Assembly: GCF_003171675.1 (NCBI RefSeq)
Contig: NZ_QFZQ01000011.1
Coordinates: 120,848 to 184,847 of the forward strand
Length of the DNA: 64,000 bases
Direction: 5' to 3'
Origin: Reichenbachiella versicolor
GTDB lineage: Bacteria > Bacteroidota > Bacteroidia > Cytophagales > Cyclobacteriaceae
Made by a program: the position numbers and the translations under genes
Part shown: one piece after another, positions 38,312 through 47,703 of the stretch
How positions within the stretch are numbered: the stretch's first letter is position 1
How the letters are laid out: every line of letters begins with the position of its first letter
Notes under the pieces: generated by a model
What the model was told of the DNA's origin: nothing
The model's input: the letters and a program-made list of their open reading frames with translations, nothing else
The model's database searches: none

Positions 38312-38680
38312 TTACTCTTCACGAACTTTAGTCATTAGTTCTTCGTGTAGATCCCAATCCTTAGCCAGATTGAGCATAGCATTTGCTTCCATTTCGGTTA
38401 GGTAACCTTTCTTTTGGTTGTCTTCCCAGACTTCAAACAGATATTTAGTTTTGGTTTCTTTAGGAAGACTACCTATTTCTTTCTTTAAATACTGGCGACA
38501 TCTTTCGAATGCAGAAATAAAGTCCTCGGCAATAAAAGCGTTGGCCCATTCAAGTTCTTTATGCGCATCTAAAGCATCCGCAGATGCATTGAGAATCTTT
38601 TCTTCATCCTCATCTAATCCATGATAGTGAAAGATGAGAGATTTAAGTAATATGAAGGCTTTTTTTTCTTCTTGTTTCAT
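38312..38680 (-). CDS. hypothetical protein, possibly TerB-like
   Basis: A 122-residue all-helical, acidic cytosolic protein. It has LIFHYHGLDEDEEKILNASAD near the N-terminus and KKGYLTEMEANAMLNLAKDWDL near the C-terminus, a pattern that recalls TerB-like helical bundles where acidic residues follow each helix, but the match is loose. No signal or membrane segment. Convergent with uvrA, 9 bp apart. I cannot assign a function. Confidence 0.6.
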   Translation of the reverse strand: MKQEEKKAFILLKSLIFHYHGLDEDEEKILNASADALDAHKELEWANAFIAEDFISAFERCRQYLKKEIGSLPKETKTKYLFEVWEDNQKKGYLTEMEANAMLNLAKDWDLHEELMTKVREE

Positions 38681-38762
38681 TTAGGCTCGGGACTATTTCA
38701 GTCGTTTACAATAATAGCTATAAACAATTGAATTATAAAGGGTGTCACACTATCTAAGATAC

Positions 38763-39887
38763 TTAGATTATGAGTTTTTCAATGACACTATCAGCCAATA
38801 ATTTACCATTGTCGGTCAATTTTAAATTTTGATTGTCAATAATGATGAATTTTTGATTTTCCAACGTCGCTAATTCAGTTCTTTTAACTTGTAAAATATC
38901 ATACTGAAATTCATCAATTAGGCTTCTGATATCGAGCCCGTTTATCGTTCTTAGCTGGATTAAGATTCTTTCGTTTATTTGATCTTCATGTGACAATTCT
39001 TCTTTTTCAAATGGAATGCGATCTTGTCGTAGTGATCTGATATAATGTGCATTGTTAGAAACATTGAATTGACGACTAGTCCCGTCAAAAGAATGTGCTG
39101 AAGGGCCTATTCCTAAATAAGAAGTACTTTTCCAATATGATGAATTATGCTTCGATTTATAGCCTTGTCTTGCAAAATTTGAGATTTCATATTGAGTATA
39201 ACCCATTCTTTGAAGTTCTTTCATTATAATCTCGAATTGTTGGGCAGCTATTTCGTCGTCTAATGGTATTAATTGGCCTTTTTGATACCTTTTTCCAAAA
39301 ACTGTATTGTCTTCAATGGTCATTCCATAGATAGATACATGTGGAATATCTAGCTTTTCGATGATCATTAAGTCTTTTTGAAGTTGTTCATTTGTTTGGT
39401 TAGGCGCTCCAAAGATTAAGTCTATGCTCAAATTGCTGATTCCATGTGCTTTGGATCTTTCGATACATTGTAATCCCATCGAAGAGTCATGTGCCCTGTT
39501 GAATGATTTCAATATTTCATCATCAAAGGATTGTAAACCAATACTAAGTCTATTGAAACCTATTTTTGTCAACTCTTTGAGTTTTTGTTCGGATAAATCA
39601 TCAGGATTAGATTCACAAGTTATTTCAGGGTTAGGGATTATCTCAAAAGTGTCATAGACATGGTCAAGGATTCGGTTCAAATCTTCCGCTTTTAAAATAG
39701 ATGGTGTTCCTCCTCCAAAATAGATGGTTTCTAAAATATTTGAGGGGAGATAATATTTTTGAAGGTCAATTTCACGAATTAGACAATCAATAAGTTCATC
39801 CTTGAGTTTAAGACTAGTGGAAAAGTGGAAATCACAGTAGTGACATGCTTGTTTGCAAAATGGTATATGAATATAAATTCCTGACAA
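38763..39887 (-). CDS. hemW: radical SAM heme chaperone HemW (TTG start)
   Basis: HemN-like radical-SAM protein that acts in heme delivery rather than as a coproporphyrinogen oxidase. The 374 residues begin MSGIYIHIPFCKQACHYCDF, with cluster cysteines Cys11, Cys15 and Cys18, then YFGGGTPSIL, NRLSIGLQSFDDEILKSFNR, and SIYGMTIEDNTVF. The fourth cysteine typical of true HemN is absent and HemW is the better name. The initiator is TTG: an in-frame stop lies a few codons upstream and no ATG intervenes. Ten bases separate it from the divergent Omp85 gene. Confidence 0.93.
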   Translation of the reverse strand: MSGIYIHIPFCKQACHYCDFHFSTSLKLKDELIDCLIREIDLQKYYLPSNILETIYFGGGTPSILKAEDLNRILDHVYDTFEIIPNPEITCESNPDDLSEQKLKELTKIGFNRLSIGLQSFDDEILKSFNRAHDSSMGLQCIERSKAHGISNLSIDLIFGAPNQTNEQLQKDLMIIEKLDIPHVSIYGMTIEDNTVFGKRYQKGQLIPLDDEIAAQQFEIIMKELQRMGYTQYEISNFARQGYKSKHNSSYWKSTSYLGIGPSAHSFDGTSRQFNVSNNAHYIRSLRQDRIPFEKEELSHEDQINERILIQLRTINGLDIRSLIDEFQYDILQVKRTELATLENQKFIIIDNQNLKLTDNGKLLADSVIEKLII

Positions 39888-39897
39888 TGCTCCATCT

Positions 39898-41583
39898 TTG
39901 TTTCGACTGCTAAACTATCGAGTATTGTTCAGACTTGTTTTTTATATCTTAATAGTTATCGTATTCTACCCTTCTTTGGTATCTGCACAGAAAATGTTTT
40001 TTAAAGTAGAAGGTTTAAATACAACTATAACTTCAATCCCGAAATCAATTGATTCCTCAAAAGTAGATTATCAAAAAGAGGAATTAATTCAACATCTTCA
40101 AAACCTAGGTTTTTGGACAGCTTCAGTAGATTCGATAAAAACGATTAGTGATACAGTTACAATGTTTGTCAGCGAAGGGAGGAAGTTTTCAAAAGTCGAA
40201 TTAGAGCTTTATGAAGGAGATAGCCTCATTCTGAAGTCAGACTCTAAAAGGAATAAATCATTTCAAATTTCTGCTCAATTCGATTCATTCTTTGAGGAAG
40301 TTTTAAAAAAATACGAAAACAAGGGCTTTCCTTTTGTTTCTATAAAAGTATCTGACACTCGAATAAATAGTGATTCAATTTTGATAAGGTGTGTATTGAA
40401 GCCAAGTTTGTTCTTGAAAAATGATCAATTACAAGTAGTTCCGGATAATATAGTAAGTACTAAATTTCTAAGCTCTTACTTACAATTTAAGTCGGATGAT
40501 CCTTTTAACGCTGAAGTTATCAATAATATCCCGACTCAGTTAAAGCAATTACATTTTCTTGCTCTTAGGTCTGTAGATGTTTCTTATCAGTTGAAGAAGG
40601 CAAGTGTCATTCTGGAAATTGAAAAACGAAAAGCAAATTATTTTGACGGAGTATTAGGGATGGTTCCAAGAACTGAACGGACTGGGGTTGAGTTTACTGG
40701 GGAAGTCAATCTAAAACTTCGAAATCTATTTAAGTCAGGTAAAAAATTAGATTTTCATTGGGAGCAGATTAGACCAGAGAGTCAAAAGCTCGATTTATCA
40801 TACGTTCACCCAGTTTTTTTAGGCTCACTTATTGATTTGCATTTCAGTTTAAATCAGCGAAAACAAGATTCTATTTTTTCAAATCGATCTTTTAGTGTAG
40901 GGTTTGAATATAGAGTCAATCCAACTGCTCTTCTAAAGTTTAATTATGAAAATATACTTGGGACGTCATTAGAAAATGATTCAGATTCTGTAGGTAATTT
41001 TGATATAGACTATTATGGAATTGGTTATCGTATCAATAATACAGATGACCTTTTTTTCCCTAGAAAGGGATTTCAATTCGAGCTTAATTCTCAAGTTGGT
41101 TTTAAAAAAGTAGATGATTCACAGTTTCGAGTTCCTAAATCGACTCAGTATCGATTTACAGCCAATTACAGTCATTTTCTAGGGTTAACAAATCGCAGTA
41201 TTATAGCCTTTTCAGGAATTGGTGGAATTTTAATTAATGATTATCTCTATTTGAATGATCTATTTAGATTGGGAGGATTAAAGTCTATTCGCGGCTTTGA
41301 TGAAGATGATTTTTATGCTTCTCATTACGGGATAGCTTCTGTAGAATGGAGGTACTACATAGATGATCAATCTTATTTTCTGCTGTTTTATGATCAGGCT
41401 TTTTTAGCATATGACTTAATTAGCAAAAGCTTTAATGATAACCCAAGTGGACTTGGAGGAGGTCTTCAAATTTCTACAGAAGGAGGTGATTTTCGGATTC
41501 TATACGGAATGGGTAGACGAAGCAATGAACGATTTTCCATAGATACTTTCAAAATCCACTTTGGATACAGTGCATTGTTTTGA
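39898..41583 (+). CDS. Omp85/TamA-like outer-membrane protein (TTG start)
   Basis: A 561-residue outer-membrane protein. A signal peptide (to about VSAQ, residue 31) is followed by a POTRA-like periplasmic part and a C-terminal Omp85 surface-antigen barrel with KSIRGFDEDDFYA, the conserved RGF lid motif, and a terminal Phe (HFGYSALF). This suits a BamA/TamA relative that inserts proteins or lipids in the outer membrane. The codon is TTG at 39898; another TTG at 39925 would also leave a signal peptide. No ATG is usable. Divergent from hemW with a 10-bp gap. Confidence 0.85.
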   Translation: MFRLLNYRVLFRLVFYILIVIVFYPSLVSAQKMFFKVEGLNTTITSIPKSIDSSKVDYQKEELIQHLQNLGFWTASVDSIKTISDTVTMFVSEGRKFSKVELELYEGDSLILKSDSKRNKSFQISAQFDSFFEEVLKKYENKGFPFVSIKVSDTRINSDSILIRCVLKPSLFLKNDQLQVVPDNIVSTKFLSSYLQFKSDDPFNAEVINNIPTQLKQLHFLALRSVDVSYQLKKASVILEIEKRKANYFDGVLGMVPRTERTGVEFTGEVNLKLRNLFKSGKKLDFHWEQIRPESQKLDLSYVHPVFLGSLIDLHFSLNQRKQDSIFSNRSFSVGFEYRVNPTALLKFNYENILGTSLENDSDSVGNFDIDYYGIGYRINNTDDLFFPRKGFQFELNSQVGFKKVDDSQFRVPKSTQYRFTANYSHFLGLTNRSIIAFSGIGGILINDYLYLNDLFRLGGLKSIRGFDEDDFYASHYGIASVEWRYYIDDQSYFLLFYDQAFLAYDLISKSFNDNPSGLGGGLQISTEGGDFRILYGMGRRSNERFSIDTFKIHFGYSALF

Positions 41584-41634
41584 TGTCAACTTAATATTTC
41601 CATTATTTTTGAAACTGATCCAGATAGAATAAAT

Positions 41635-42651
41635 ATGATTGAGTCAATGCTCATTTTTTTTTGGTCGATGCTGATTTCGATGTTTTCCATTCCTACTATC
41701 ATAAGTGTAGCTCATAGTAAGAGAATTTTAGACGAACCAGATTATAGAAAAGCTCATAAGACGATGACCCCTCAACTGGGCGGTGTAGCTGTATTCGCAG
41801 GTTTCGTTACAGGTGTTGCTATTTTTGGGCAGATGATAGGGGGTGTTCAACAAATGCTAGCAGGATGCCTTATAATGTTTTTCGTCGGAGTTAAAGATGA
41901 TATCAATGGGGTGTCTGTATTTAAGAAGTTTTTCGTTCAGGTTTTAGCTGCTGGTATTGTTCTTTTTTACGCAGATGTTCGGATTACTAGTTTTCATGGC
42001 CTTCTAGGAATATACGAACTAGAAACAGGAATAAGTTATGCTTTTAGTTTCTTAGTTATTCTTTGTATTACCAATGCGGTGAATTTAATTGACGGGATTA
42101 ATGGTCTAGCAGGAACGATAGTAATTATCATGTGCATGTTTTTTGGAGGCTATTTCTTTTACTATAATGAAATGAATTATGCCTTTACAGCATTTTCTCT
42201 AGCAGGCGGAATGGTTGGTTTTCTGAGATATAATCTTTTAAATGCTAAGGTTTTTATGGGTGATACAGGTGCATTGGTAAGTGGCTTTATCATTTCTGTA
42301 ATGGCAATCCATTTTATTGAAATGAAATCCATTAATTCTACACCCGCATTGTCTATTGGTATTTTATTTATTCCTCTTTTTGATACTCTAAGAGTGTTTA
42401 TGATTAGAGTATTTAATGGTGTTTCTCCATTCATGCCGGATAGAAATCACATACATCATTATTTGAATGATATAGGACTTTCGCATTTTATGGTAGTAGT
42501 TGTGTTAGCACTATTAAATATTATGGTCAGTGTAGTGATGATTTTGTTTTCTGACCTTGGAAACTCGATACTGTTATTGGGGCTTGGAGCCTTTGGGTTA
42601 GTTTTGAGTTTTATTCTGGAGTTATTACAAAAAAACTTCAAGAAAAGATAG
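41635..42651 (+). CDS. MraY/WecA family polyprenyl-phosphate glycosyl-1-phosphate transferase
   Basis: A 338-residue integral membrane enzyme with about ten helices that moves a sugar-1-phosphate to undecaprenyl phosphate. Motifs: PQLGGVAVFAGF, FVGVKDDINGV (DD metal motif), NAVNLIDGINGLAG, FMGDTGALVSG, and the WecA-type MPDRNHIHHYL (H-I-H-H). The last favours a WecA-like enzyme that starts O-antigen, capsule or teichoic-type glycans over MraY. The DUF4271 gene starts directly at its stop with no gap. Confidence 0.92.
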   Translation: MIESMLIFFWSMLISMFSIPTIISVAHSKRILDEPDYRKAHKTMTPQLGGVAVFAGFVTGVAIFGQMIGGVQQMLAGCLIMFFVGVKDDINGVSVFKKFFVQVLAAGIVLFYADVRITSFHGLLGIYELETGISYAFSFLVILCITNAVNLIDGINGLAGTIVIIMCMFFGGYFFYYNEMNYAFTAFSLAGGMVGFLRYNLLNAKVFMGDTGALVSGFIISVMAIHFIEMKSINSTPALSIGILFIPLFDTLRVFMIRVFNGVSPFMPDRNHIHHYLNDIGLSHFMVVVVLALLNIMVSVVMILFSDLGNSILLLGLGAFGLVLSFILELLQKNFKKR

Positions 42652-43761
42652 ATGTTAAGGGTGTTATTCCTACTTACCTGTATTCTATTGATGGTTTCTA
42701 ATTTAGAAGCTCAGCCATCGAAATATCGAATTATTAAAGACTTACGAAATGACTGGTTTGTTTATAATGACGGGTCGTTTAAATTATTTACTAATGAGAA
42801 GAAAGCATCTCATATTAAATTAAATTTTTCTTTAGAAGAGACTAATAAAAGTGACTATTTATTCTTAGAGTCTCCCGAGAGTACTTCAATGTTCATTAAT
42901 AATCAATTAATAATTGAAGACTCTATCTCGTTATTTGGTGTTTCCCAATTTGGTAATCATCAGTTTGTACAAATAGATGTTTTGGGAGAAGACTTTAGGC
43001 TTTCGGAACTCAATACTTATATCCTGAGATCAAAAGTGGTAAGCCAACAGGGTGTTGATCAGTATTTAGAAATAAAGACTAGGCCAGAATTCACAGGGTA
43101 CTCTGATGTTTATATGACAGTATTAATTTTTGTTATGATGTCAATTGCAAGTGCTAGATCTTTGCAAAGAAAATCCTTTAAAGAGCTATTTTCATTTGGA
43201 AATCTGATTAGCATAAAACCTAGGCTTGAATCACTTCTTTCAACGTCTGTTTATTCATTATCTAATCTAGGACTTGTTCTTTTATATTCTATTGTTGTAG
43301 GAGGTATTATGTCAATAGTGTCACTGAATGAAGTAGATGTTATGGGATTTGGTTTATTTGATTCTATAACAAGTTCGACTTATACTTTTGGTTTTATCCA
43401 TGCCTTGATAGCATTTGTTTTTATGCTGTTAAAGTTTCCTTTGATTAGGATTTTTTCAGGTATTTTTCATATTTCTCGATACTCGGAATTTCAGTTTTTC
43501 ATTTATTTCAGACTTAGTTTCTTCCTTTCTATTGCCGTGTTGGTATTGGTAATTTTTGATGCTAGTTCGAACTTTACATATTCGGAAATATATCCTCAGT
43601 TACTATTTAAAGCTTTACTTTTATTCGTTTTTGTAAGAGTGTTTTATAGTTTCTTAATCTTAAATAAGGAAGTCGATTTTCGAAAACTTCATTTATTTAT
43701 CTACCTTTGCGGCACAGAATTGATACCTCAGTTAGTTTTATTAAAACTACTTGTAAGTTAA
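42652..43761 (+). CDS. DUF4271 family membrane protein
   Basis: A 369-residue Bacteroidota protein of the DUF4271 family. A signal peptide (ends near LEAQ) and ~130 residues of soluble domain precede about six to seven helices from residue 155 on, starting YMTVLIFVMMSIASARSLQR. The gene abuts the WecA-type gene and is followed 19 bp later by hemD and then porP/sprF and gldKLMN. This placement next to T9SS genes is common in the phylum and suggests a link to secretion or gliding, but its job is unknown. Confidence 0.87.
   Translation: MLRVLFLLTCILLMVSNLEAQPSKYRIIKDLRNDWFVYNDGSFKLFTNEKKASHIKLNFSLEETNKSDYLFLESPESTSMFINNQLIIEDSISLFGVSQFGNHQFVQIDVLGEDFRLSELNTYILRSKVVSQQGVDQYLEIKTRPEFTGYSDVYMTVLIFVMMSIASARSLQRKSFKELFSFGNLISIKPRLESLLSTSVYSLSNLGLVLLYSIVVGGIMSIVSLNEVDVMGFGLFDSITSSTYTFGFIHALIAFVFMLLKFPLIRIFSGIFHISRYSEFQFFIYFRLSFFLSIAVLVLVIFDASSNFTYSEIYPQLLFKALLLFVFVRVFYSFLILNKEVDFRKLHLFIYLCGTELIPQLVLLKLLVS
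43702..43709 (+). promoter_or_regulatory. candidate internal -7 box before hemD
   Basis: TACCTTTG followed by C fits TAnnTTTG. It lies inside the 3' end of the DUF4271 gene, 71 bp before the hemD ATG, and would let hemD be transcribed alone. The -33 element is not clear. Confidence 0.3.
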
Positions 43762-43780
43762 TTTCAAAAGATCGGTAGGA

Positions 43781-44566
43781 ATGGGTGAAGAATTAATGAC
43801 TTCAGACAAATCAAGGTTAAAAAAAGTATCAAGTGTTTTGGTTTCTCAACCAAAGCCCGCAGGAGATAAATCGCCATACTTCAATTTAGCAGAGAAGTAT
43901 AATATCAAAATAGACTTTCGTCCTTTTATCCAGATAGACCCTGTTGATGCTAAAGAATTTAGAAAGCAGAAGGTTGATATATTGAGTCATTCAGCTGTCA
44001 TATTTACAAGTAGAAATGCAGTTGATCATTTCTTTAGATTAGCTAAAGAAAATAAGGTTGAAATTCCAGCTGACATGAAGTACTTCTGTATCTCTGAACA
44101 GACTTCAAACTATCTGCAGAAGTATATTGTTATTAGAAAGAGAAAGATTTTTACAGGATCAAGAACGGCTGCTGATTTAATAGAAGTATTGAAGAAGCAT
44201 AAAAATGAGAAATATATTTTCCCATGTTCTAACATCAGAAAAAATGATATTCCAGACTTTTTGAAAAATAATGGTTACGAATATTCTGAGGCGATAATTT
44301 ATGAGACGGTGGCTAGTGATCTTTCGGATCTTGCTGATGTTAATTATGATGTAATTGCGTTTTTCAGTCCTTCAGGAATCAACTCTTTGTTAGTAAACTT
44401 TCCGGATTTTAAACAAAATAACACGAGAATTGCGGCTTTTGGTCCTACAACTGCTAAGGCAGTAAAGGATGCAGGACTCATTTTGGATATACAAGCACCA
44501 TTACCAAACGCGCCTTCTATGACAGGTGCTCTTGAATTATACATAAAAGAGGCTAACGGAGTTTAA
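43781..44566 (+). CDS. hemD: uroporphyrinogen-III synthase
   Basis: Cyclises hydroxymethylbilane to uroporphyrinogen III. The 261 residues match the HemD fold more than any motif, as usual in this weakly conserved family: VSSVLVSQPKPAG, DILSHSAVIFTSRNAVDHFF, FFSPSGINSLLVNFPDF, and RIAAFGPTTAKAVKDAGL are recognisable. In many Bacteroidota this HemD-like gene precedes the T9SS genes rather than heme genes, so a secretion-related role cannot be excluded. It shares its strand with DUF4271 and porP/sprF. Confidence 0.88.
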   Translation: MGEELMTSDKSRLKKVSSVLVSQPKPAGDKSPYFNLAEKYNIKIDFRPFIQIDPVDAKEFRKQKVDILSHSAVIFTSRNAVDHFFRLAKENKVEIPADMKYFCISEQTSNYLQKYIVIRKRKIFTGSRTAADLIEVLKKHKNEKYIFPCSNIRKNDIPDFLKNNGYEYSEAIIYETVASDLSDLADVNYDVIAFFSPSGINSLLVNFPDFKQNNTRIAAFGPTTAKAVKDAGLILDIQAPLPNAPSMTGALELYIKEANGV

Positions 44567-44615
44567 TCAATTAGTCTATTTTTGGCTAACTATTTTTAAA
44601 CGGTTGGTCAAACAG

Positions 44616-45575
44616 ATGAACAGAATATTATTAGGTATTTTAATGATTGGGATTACTACTGAGATACAAGCACAGCAGGATCCTATCTTTAGCCAGTATA
44701 TGTTTATTGAGTCTTATTGGTGTCCAGCTTTATTAGGTGTAGATGATAAAGCGTCTATCTCTATATTTAGTAGAAACCAATGGACTGGATATAGTGCTAC
44801 AGAGTCATCTATTTCTGAGACTATATCGACACAGTTTTTCAACTTTACCCTCCCTGTTAATTTATTAGATGAACAATCTGTAACTGGATTGAACTTTATC
44901 TATGATCAGTTAGGGCCATCAAGTAGCGTTCAGGTACAGTTACCTTTTGCTCAACATTTTTCATTAGGTCAGTCAAGGTTAAGTATAGGTTTAAGGCCAT
45001 CATTTAATTCTTATCGGCAAAAATTCGGAGAAAACAATTTTGTCAATTCATCAGAAGAGTTTGGTGCAGATGTATCAGACTTTGGTGTAGATTTAGATGC
45101 AGGAGTCTCATATTCAAGAGAGAATATTATTCTTGGCTTAGGTGTATTTCATCTACTTCAGCCTTCTTATGAATTCGTTACCTCTTCTTTTGCAGGAGAA
45201 CTGCGATCGAGCAGCCATTTATACAGTTTAACAGCAGAATATAAATACCAAATATCCTATAAATGGAGATTAGACTTATCTACTTTGCTTCTATCAGATC
45301 TTTTGGTTTATTCAGCAAATATTGCTGGTACGATTAATTATAGAGATAAATTTTGGGGAGGTTTATCATATAGACATCAGGAGGCAGCTGTTATTCTTCT
45401 TGGATATTCATTCTTTGATGATAAATCTCTAAAGCTTGGTTATTCAATGGATTATGTGCTTTTTGAGCAGGATGCAAAGTCTTATACTTCGCACGAGTTA
45501 TACATTAGATACAACTTGCCTACGTTGTCTGGAGGTGATAGAAAAGTAATAAGAACACCTCGGTTTAGGTATTAA
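44616..45575 (+). CDS. PorP/SprF family type IX secretion membrane protein
   Basis: A 319-residue outer-membrane beta-barrel of the PorP/SprF family. The signal peptide ends in IQAQQDPIFSQYMF, the hallmark start of mature family members, and strands such as LSIGLRPSFNSYRQKFG and FWGGLSYRHQEAAVILLGYSF follow. Family members work with GldK/GldN or help move SprB-type adhesins. I start at ATG 44616; a TTG four codons earlier is less likely. It is the first gene of the T9SS block. Confidence 0.93.
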   Translation: MNRILLGILMIGITTEIQAQQDPIFSQYMFIESYWCPALLGVDDKASISIFSRNQWTGYSATESSISETISTQFFNFTLPVNLLDEQSVTGLNFIYDQLGPSSSVQVQLPFAQHFSLGQSRLSIGLRPSFNSYRQKFGENNFVNSSEEFGADVSDFGVDLDAGVSYSRENIILGLGVFHLLQPSYEFVTSSFAGELRSSSHLYSLTAEYKYQISYKWRLDLSTLLLSDLLVYSANIAGTINYRDKFWGGLSYRHQEAAVILLGYSFFDDKSLKLGYSMDYVLFEQDAKSYTSHELYIRYNLPTLSGGDRKVIRTPRFRY

Positions 45576-45748
45576 TCCTGTTTACAATTCATATTAAGGG
45601 CATATTTTTTATTTTTAGATATTAGTATAATTTTATGGGCTCATTCTGCACTTCCCAAAATGGATGTGCTATATTTATGGCTTAAACTGCGCAATATTTA
45701 TTTGAGCAGTGCTGTTATGATAAAGTGTGAATATTTAAAAAAAGTGTT

Positions 45749-46801
45749 ATGATAAAATTTCGTGTAAACAAAATTTTTTCGTCTCTTCTTGCCTTTTCTT
45801 TAATGATAAGCTTACAAAGCTGTAGTCTTTTAAACATTTTTGGAGGAGGAAGTGGCTATGATGACAATGGTGATCTAGTCGGTGCAATGGGACGAGAAGG
45901 TTTCGAAATGGTTAGACCATTCGGTATGGTAGCCATCCCTCCTGGAACTTTCCACATGGGACAAGCCGATGAGGACGTAGCTGCAACTCAAATCAACTTT
46001 AATAAGCAGGTGACGATAGGTCCGTTCTACATGGACGATACAGAAATTACCAATAATGAGTATAGACAGTTTATAGAGGATATTACTGAAGGAGCTGAAG
46101 TTGAGCTTCCAGAAGGATTTGTTATAGAAGATTTGATTCCAGATTCTACAGTTTGGACTAGAGATTTTACACATCATATGGGAGATCCTCTTGTTGTATA
46201 TTATTGGCAGCACCCTGCATTTGACAATTATCCTGTTGTTGGTGTGGATTGGGAAGCCGCTAAATATTTCTGTGAATGGAGAACCAATCATATGAATAAC
46301 TATAGAAGGGACAGAGGTTTATTTGATATGCCAAACTTCAGACTTCCAAATGAAGCAGAGTGGGAATATGCAGCCCGTGGAGGTAGAGATATGAATAAAT
46401 ATCCATGGGGAGGCCCTTATATCAGAAATACAAAAGGATGTCTTTTGGCAAATTTCAAACCAGGAAGAGGAAACTATTTTGATGATGGTTTTGCGTACAC
46501 TAATCCTGTTGCCACTTTCTTTGCAAATGATTATGGTCTATATGAAATGTCTGGTAACGTAGCAGAGTGGTGTGAAGATGCATTTAACCCTTCATCAATG
46601 CCTTTAGTTTGGGATTTGAATCCTACCTATTACGATGAATCGGAGCCTAAGAAAGTAGTAAGAGGAGGTTCTTGGAAAGATATTGCCTACTACTTAGAAA
46701 CTGGTACAAGAACTTTCGAATACAAAGATTCTTCTAGAGCATCTATCGGATTCAGATGTGCTATGACTCACCTAGGTCGATCAGGTGGATCAGAATTTTA
46801 A
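45749..46801 (+). CDS. gldK: type IX secretion lipoprotein GldK/PorK
   Basis: Outer-membrane lipoprotein that with GldN forms the large periplasmic ring of the T9SS. The 350 residues have a lipobox (LQSC) at the end of the signal peptide, AMGREGFEMVRPFGMVAIPPGTFHMG, and then the sulfatase-modifying/formylglycine-type fold: YMDDTEITNNEYRQF, NFRLPNEAEWEYAARGG, MSGNVAEWCED and SIGFRCAM at the end. This fold is shared with GldJ, but position before gldLMN makes GldK the right call. The 173-bp gap before it should hold a promoter; none is clear. Confidence 0.95.
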   Translation: MIKFRVNKIFSSLLAFSLMISLQSCSLLNIFGGGSGYDDNGDLVGAMGREGFEMVRPFGMVAIPPGTFHMGQADEDVAATQINFNKQVTIGPFYMDDTEITNNEYRQFIEDITEGAEVELPEGFVIEDLIPDSTVWTRDFTHHMGDPLVVYYWQHPAFDNYPVVGVDWEAAKYFCEWRTNHMNNYRRDRGLFDMPNFRLPNEAEWEYAARGGRDMNKYPWGGPYIRNTKGCLLANFKPGRGNYFDDGFAYTNPVATFFANDYGLYEMSGNVAEWCEDAFNPSSMPLVWDLNPTYYDESEPKKVVRGGSWKDIAYYLETGTRTFEYKDSSRASIGFRCAMTHLGRSGGSEF

Positions 46802-46854
46802 ACTGAACTTAAAACATTATTAATAAGTATTAATAACCTAAAATCTTTAATAAA

Positions 46855-47673
46855 ATGAGTGCAAAAAAAGGTAGTTTCCAGGAATTATTGTTTAAAACAA
46901 TAATGCCTAAAGTATATGGTATTGGAGCGGCAGTAGTAATTGTAGGAGCTTTATTTAAAATTCTTCATTTACCAGGTGCGGGTTTAATGCTTGGGGTTGG
47001 ATTAACTACAGAGGCAGTAATTTTCCTTTTGAGTGCTTTTGAACCTCAACATGCTGAGCTTGACTGGGCTAAAGTTTATCCTGAATTATCTGATGACTAT
47101 GAAGGACCTAAAGGAGGAAGAGCTGTAGCTGCACCTGCAGCTTCAGGAACATCTGCACAATTAGATAAAATGTTGGCAGATGCTAAGGTTGGGCCAGAAT
47201 TAATTCAGAGTTTAGGAAAAGGAATGACTAATTTGGCTGAGTCTGCTAAGAAAATGTCTAATTTAAGTGATGCGGCAGTGGCTACTAATGATTATGCTAA
47301 AAATGTACATGCTGCTTCTAAGTCATTAACTGATATGAATAAGTCGTACGCCACTACAGCACAGGCTATGACTTCAATGGCCAGCGCGACTAAGGATGCA
47401 TCTGCATATCATGCTCAAGTTCAAAGTGTAACTAAAAATTTAGGTGCTTTGAATGCAGTTTATGAGATGGAATTAAAAGATGCTAATAGCCATGTTAAGG
47501 CTATGAATAAGTTCTATGCCAATGTTACCTCGGCTATGGAAGGAATGGCTGAAGCAGCTAAGGATACTGAAAACTTCAGATCTGGAATGACTAAGCTAAA
47601 CACCAATATCACTGACCTGAATAGCATTTATGGTAATATGCTAGCGGCTATGAGAGGTGGAGCTAAATCTTAA
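46855..47673 (+). CDS. gldL: gliding/T9SS motor protein GldL
   Basis: Inner-membrane part of the T9SS motor. The 272 residues have two helices (about 18-36 and 41-62) joined by KILHLPG, and a long cytosolic tail of helical, Ala/Met/Asn-rich repeats (about 115-272). A conserved Glu in the second helix (Glu53, TTEAVIFLL) and Lys35 at the end of the first match residues known to matter for proton flow in GldLM. With GldM it forms a 5:2 complex that turns proton motive force into rotation. Confidence 0.97.
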   Translation: MSAKKGSFQELLFKTIMPKVYGIGAAVVIVGALFKILHLPGAGLMLGVGLTTEAVIFLLSAFEPQHAELDWAKVYPELSDDYEGPKGGRAVAAPAASGTSAQLDKMLADAKVGPELIQSLGKGMTNLAESAKKMSNLSDAAVATNDYAKNVHAASKSLTDMNKSYATTAQAMTSMASATKDASAYHAQVQSVTKNLGALNAVYEMELKDANSHVKAMNKFYANVTSAMEGMAEAAKDTENFRSGMTKLNTNITDLNSIYGNMLAAMRGGAKS

Positions 47674-47703
47674 GTTTTATTCACTTAACTAAAATTAATT
47701 CCT

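Noticed and set aside
45875..46291. 138-residue minus-strand ORF opposite gldK
   Set aside because: Shadow of a strongly conserved coding region, with atypical composition.
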